Positions 63,279 to 64,000 of a stretch of 64,000 nt of DNA are shown here, piece after piece. The stretch covers positions 248,001 to 312,000 of the forward strand of contig JADKCH010000001.1 in the NCBI GenBank assembly GCA_016714685.1, read 5' to 3'. Numbering within the stretch: the stretch's first letter is position 1; each line of letters starts with the position of its first letter. The DNA is from Candidatus Geothrix odensensis. GTDB lineage: Bacteria; Acidobacteriota; Holophagae; Holophagales; Holophagaceae. Under the pieces are notes generated by a model. That model did not search any database. It was not told the DNA's origin and saw nothing but the letters and a program-made list of their open reading frames with translations. Position numbers and translations under genes: made by a program.

Positions 63279-63402
63279 GCCTAACGAATCAGGCTAACCG
63301 GCACCGCCTGCGCCGAGGCGCTGAACGAAGCCGAGGAAGCCGGAGGATGAAAGAGAGCGAATGACAATGCAGGCGGGGTCCGAGTTGAGCCGAAGGTTAG
63401 GC
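63279..63402 (-). repeat. attC site 5
   Basis: Ends GCCTAAC (63402-63396, minus strand) and GTTAGGC (63285-63279), 124 bp. Interior matches the other sites. Confidence 0.92.
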
Positions 63403-63408
63403 CGATCG

Positions 63409-63891
63409 CTACTCGCATCCGTACAACCCCCAGAGTGGGAAACGCTTAGTAGTTTCACCCATGGTTACGATCAACAATCCCTGTGTACACCTGTACGATT
63501 GATTTTCTTCAATACGATTTTCGTAGGTTTCAATTTTGACATGATTGTCTGACCACTCTCTCTTCAGCCGATAGGGGATGCCGTCAACCGATATAGGACC
63601 TTTGCCGCTACGAGCTTCTGAGAGTTGGAGGTGCTGTAGGCGACCATTAATCCGGATGGCGAGTTGATGCGGATCCAATTTTGAGGGAGCGGCAATCTGA
63701 GGTGAAGCTACCCAAGCGCAGCCCACTCCCTTTGGCTTCTCAATGAAGTAGGCAAAACCAATGGCCCCATCCTGCAGTTCGCTCATCTGCAATCGTTGGA
63801 TTGATATCTTCGACTTCACCTCTGGTGAAGCATCTAGGTTCATTGAGGCTATGACGATGATTCCCACCTTGAATATATGATTCATGCGCAT
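63409..63891 (-). CDS. Cassette 5: exported hypothetical protein
   Basis: 160 residues. N-terminal hydrophobic stretch (HIFKVGIIVIASMNLDAS) could be a signal peptide. The rest is mixed charge with VDGIPYRLKREWSDNHVKIE and QSYRCTQGLLIVTMGETTKR. Two Cys (CAWVAS, YRCTQ) plus one at the end could form a disulfide. Family unknown. The first ATG (63891) or the second at 63885 may be used, 6-12 bp from the cassette boundary at attC 6. Confidence 0.7.
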   Translation of the reverse strand: MRMNHIFKVGIIVIASMNLDASPEVKSKISIQRLQMSELQDGAIGFAYFIEKPKGVGCAWVASPQIAAPSKLDPHQLAIRINGRLQHLQLSEARSGKGPISVDGIPYRLKREWSDNHVKIETYENRIEENQSYRCTQGLLIVTMGETTKRFPLWGLYGCE

Positions 63892-63896
63892 CGACG

Positions 63897-64000
63897 GCCT
63901 AACGGATGAAGCTAAGCGGCCACGCCTGCACCGAGGCGATGAGCGGAGCCGAGATAGCTAAATGCTGAGAGAGAGCGGGAGGCAATGCAGGCGGGGTCCG
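63897..64000 (-). repeat. attC site 6 (cut by window edge)
   Basis: Left end GCCTAAC (63897-63903, plus strand) and the interior up to GCGGGGTCCG are present; the last about 20 bp lie outside the window. Confidence 0.88.

Larger units (their letters stand above)
60789..64000 (-). mobile_element. Distal end of a chromosomal integron gene-cassette array
   Basis: Five cassettes bounded by six attC sites of about 124 bp. All cassette genes read on the minus strand and start within about 45 bp of an attC end (GTTAGGC on the minus strand), as in integron cassettes. Base composition inside cassettes is clearly lower in GC than the chromosome. IntI and attI were not found, and by orientation are expected to the right of 64000. 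Confidence 0.9.

Noticed and set aside
60789..64000. CRISPR array
   Set aside because: Repeats are 124 bp with conserved half-sites and unequal gene-bearing spacers, which is an integron pattern.

Overview
The window is very GC-rich, gene-dense bacterial chromosome. The gene repertoire fits an Acidobacteriota member of the Holophagae (Geothrix/Holophaga-like): a tricorn-type S41 protease, a lipid-A/Ara4N-like locus, a tri-heme lipoprotein cytochrome, a B12-dependent ribonucleotide reductase, a standalone Fis-like regulator and a Ptb/Buk fusion. The assignment is inferred from content and codon use. No rRNA or tRNA gene was recognised.

Positions 1-9 kb hold central metabolism: two tandem GAPDH genes (one lacking the catalytic cysteine), a Fis-like HTH protein, pyruvate kinase, DinB, CinA, the glycerolipid pair plsY-gpsA, an MDR dehydrogenase and CorA. 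At 9-15 kb is a cell-envelope locus with an ArnA-type UDP-sugar dehydrogenase, two ArnT-like glycosyltransferases (one frameshifted) and an ArnE/F-like small transporter, followed by small secreted and membrane proteins and a short inverted-repeat element. At 15-31 kb come purF, a Rossmann-MCP fusion, mtnA with a class II aldolase, a TPR protein, an SPFH protein, a phosphotransacylase-butyrate kinase fusion, a separate ptb, TfoX, GNAT, rsmE and an ilvA preceded by a readable leader-peptide attenuator.

At 31-45 kb are a tricorn-like protease, a sensor histidine kinase, an M29-like peptidase, a PilZ-HEAT pair, mtgA, mdh, a MoaD-like/BNR pair, a second copy of the inverted-repeat element and a multiheme cytochrome. 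At 45-58 kb are nrdJ with a candidate NrdR-regulated promoter, a repeat-filled intergenic region, a VOC protein, a TIGR02757 protein, hemH-hemG, DUF481, DUF2914 and DUF421 proteins and a radical SAM enzyme.

The right end (57.8-64 kb) is accessory DNA: a broken tyrosine recombinase, an IS3-family element inserted into an IS110-family transposase gene, then the distal end of a chromosomal integron cassette array. Six attC sites, about 124 bp each, flank five cassettes. All cassette genes read leftwards, so the integrase and attI should lie beyond the right edge. One cassette encodes a DUF3800 protein.

Several housekeeping genes (mdh, nrdJ and an arnT-like gene) each carry one single-base frameshift next to a short homopolymer or GC run. 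Sequencing error is a serious alternative to true inactivation. Coordinates of short sites were read by eye and may be off by a base.
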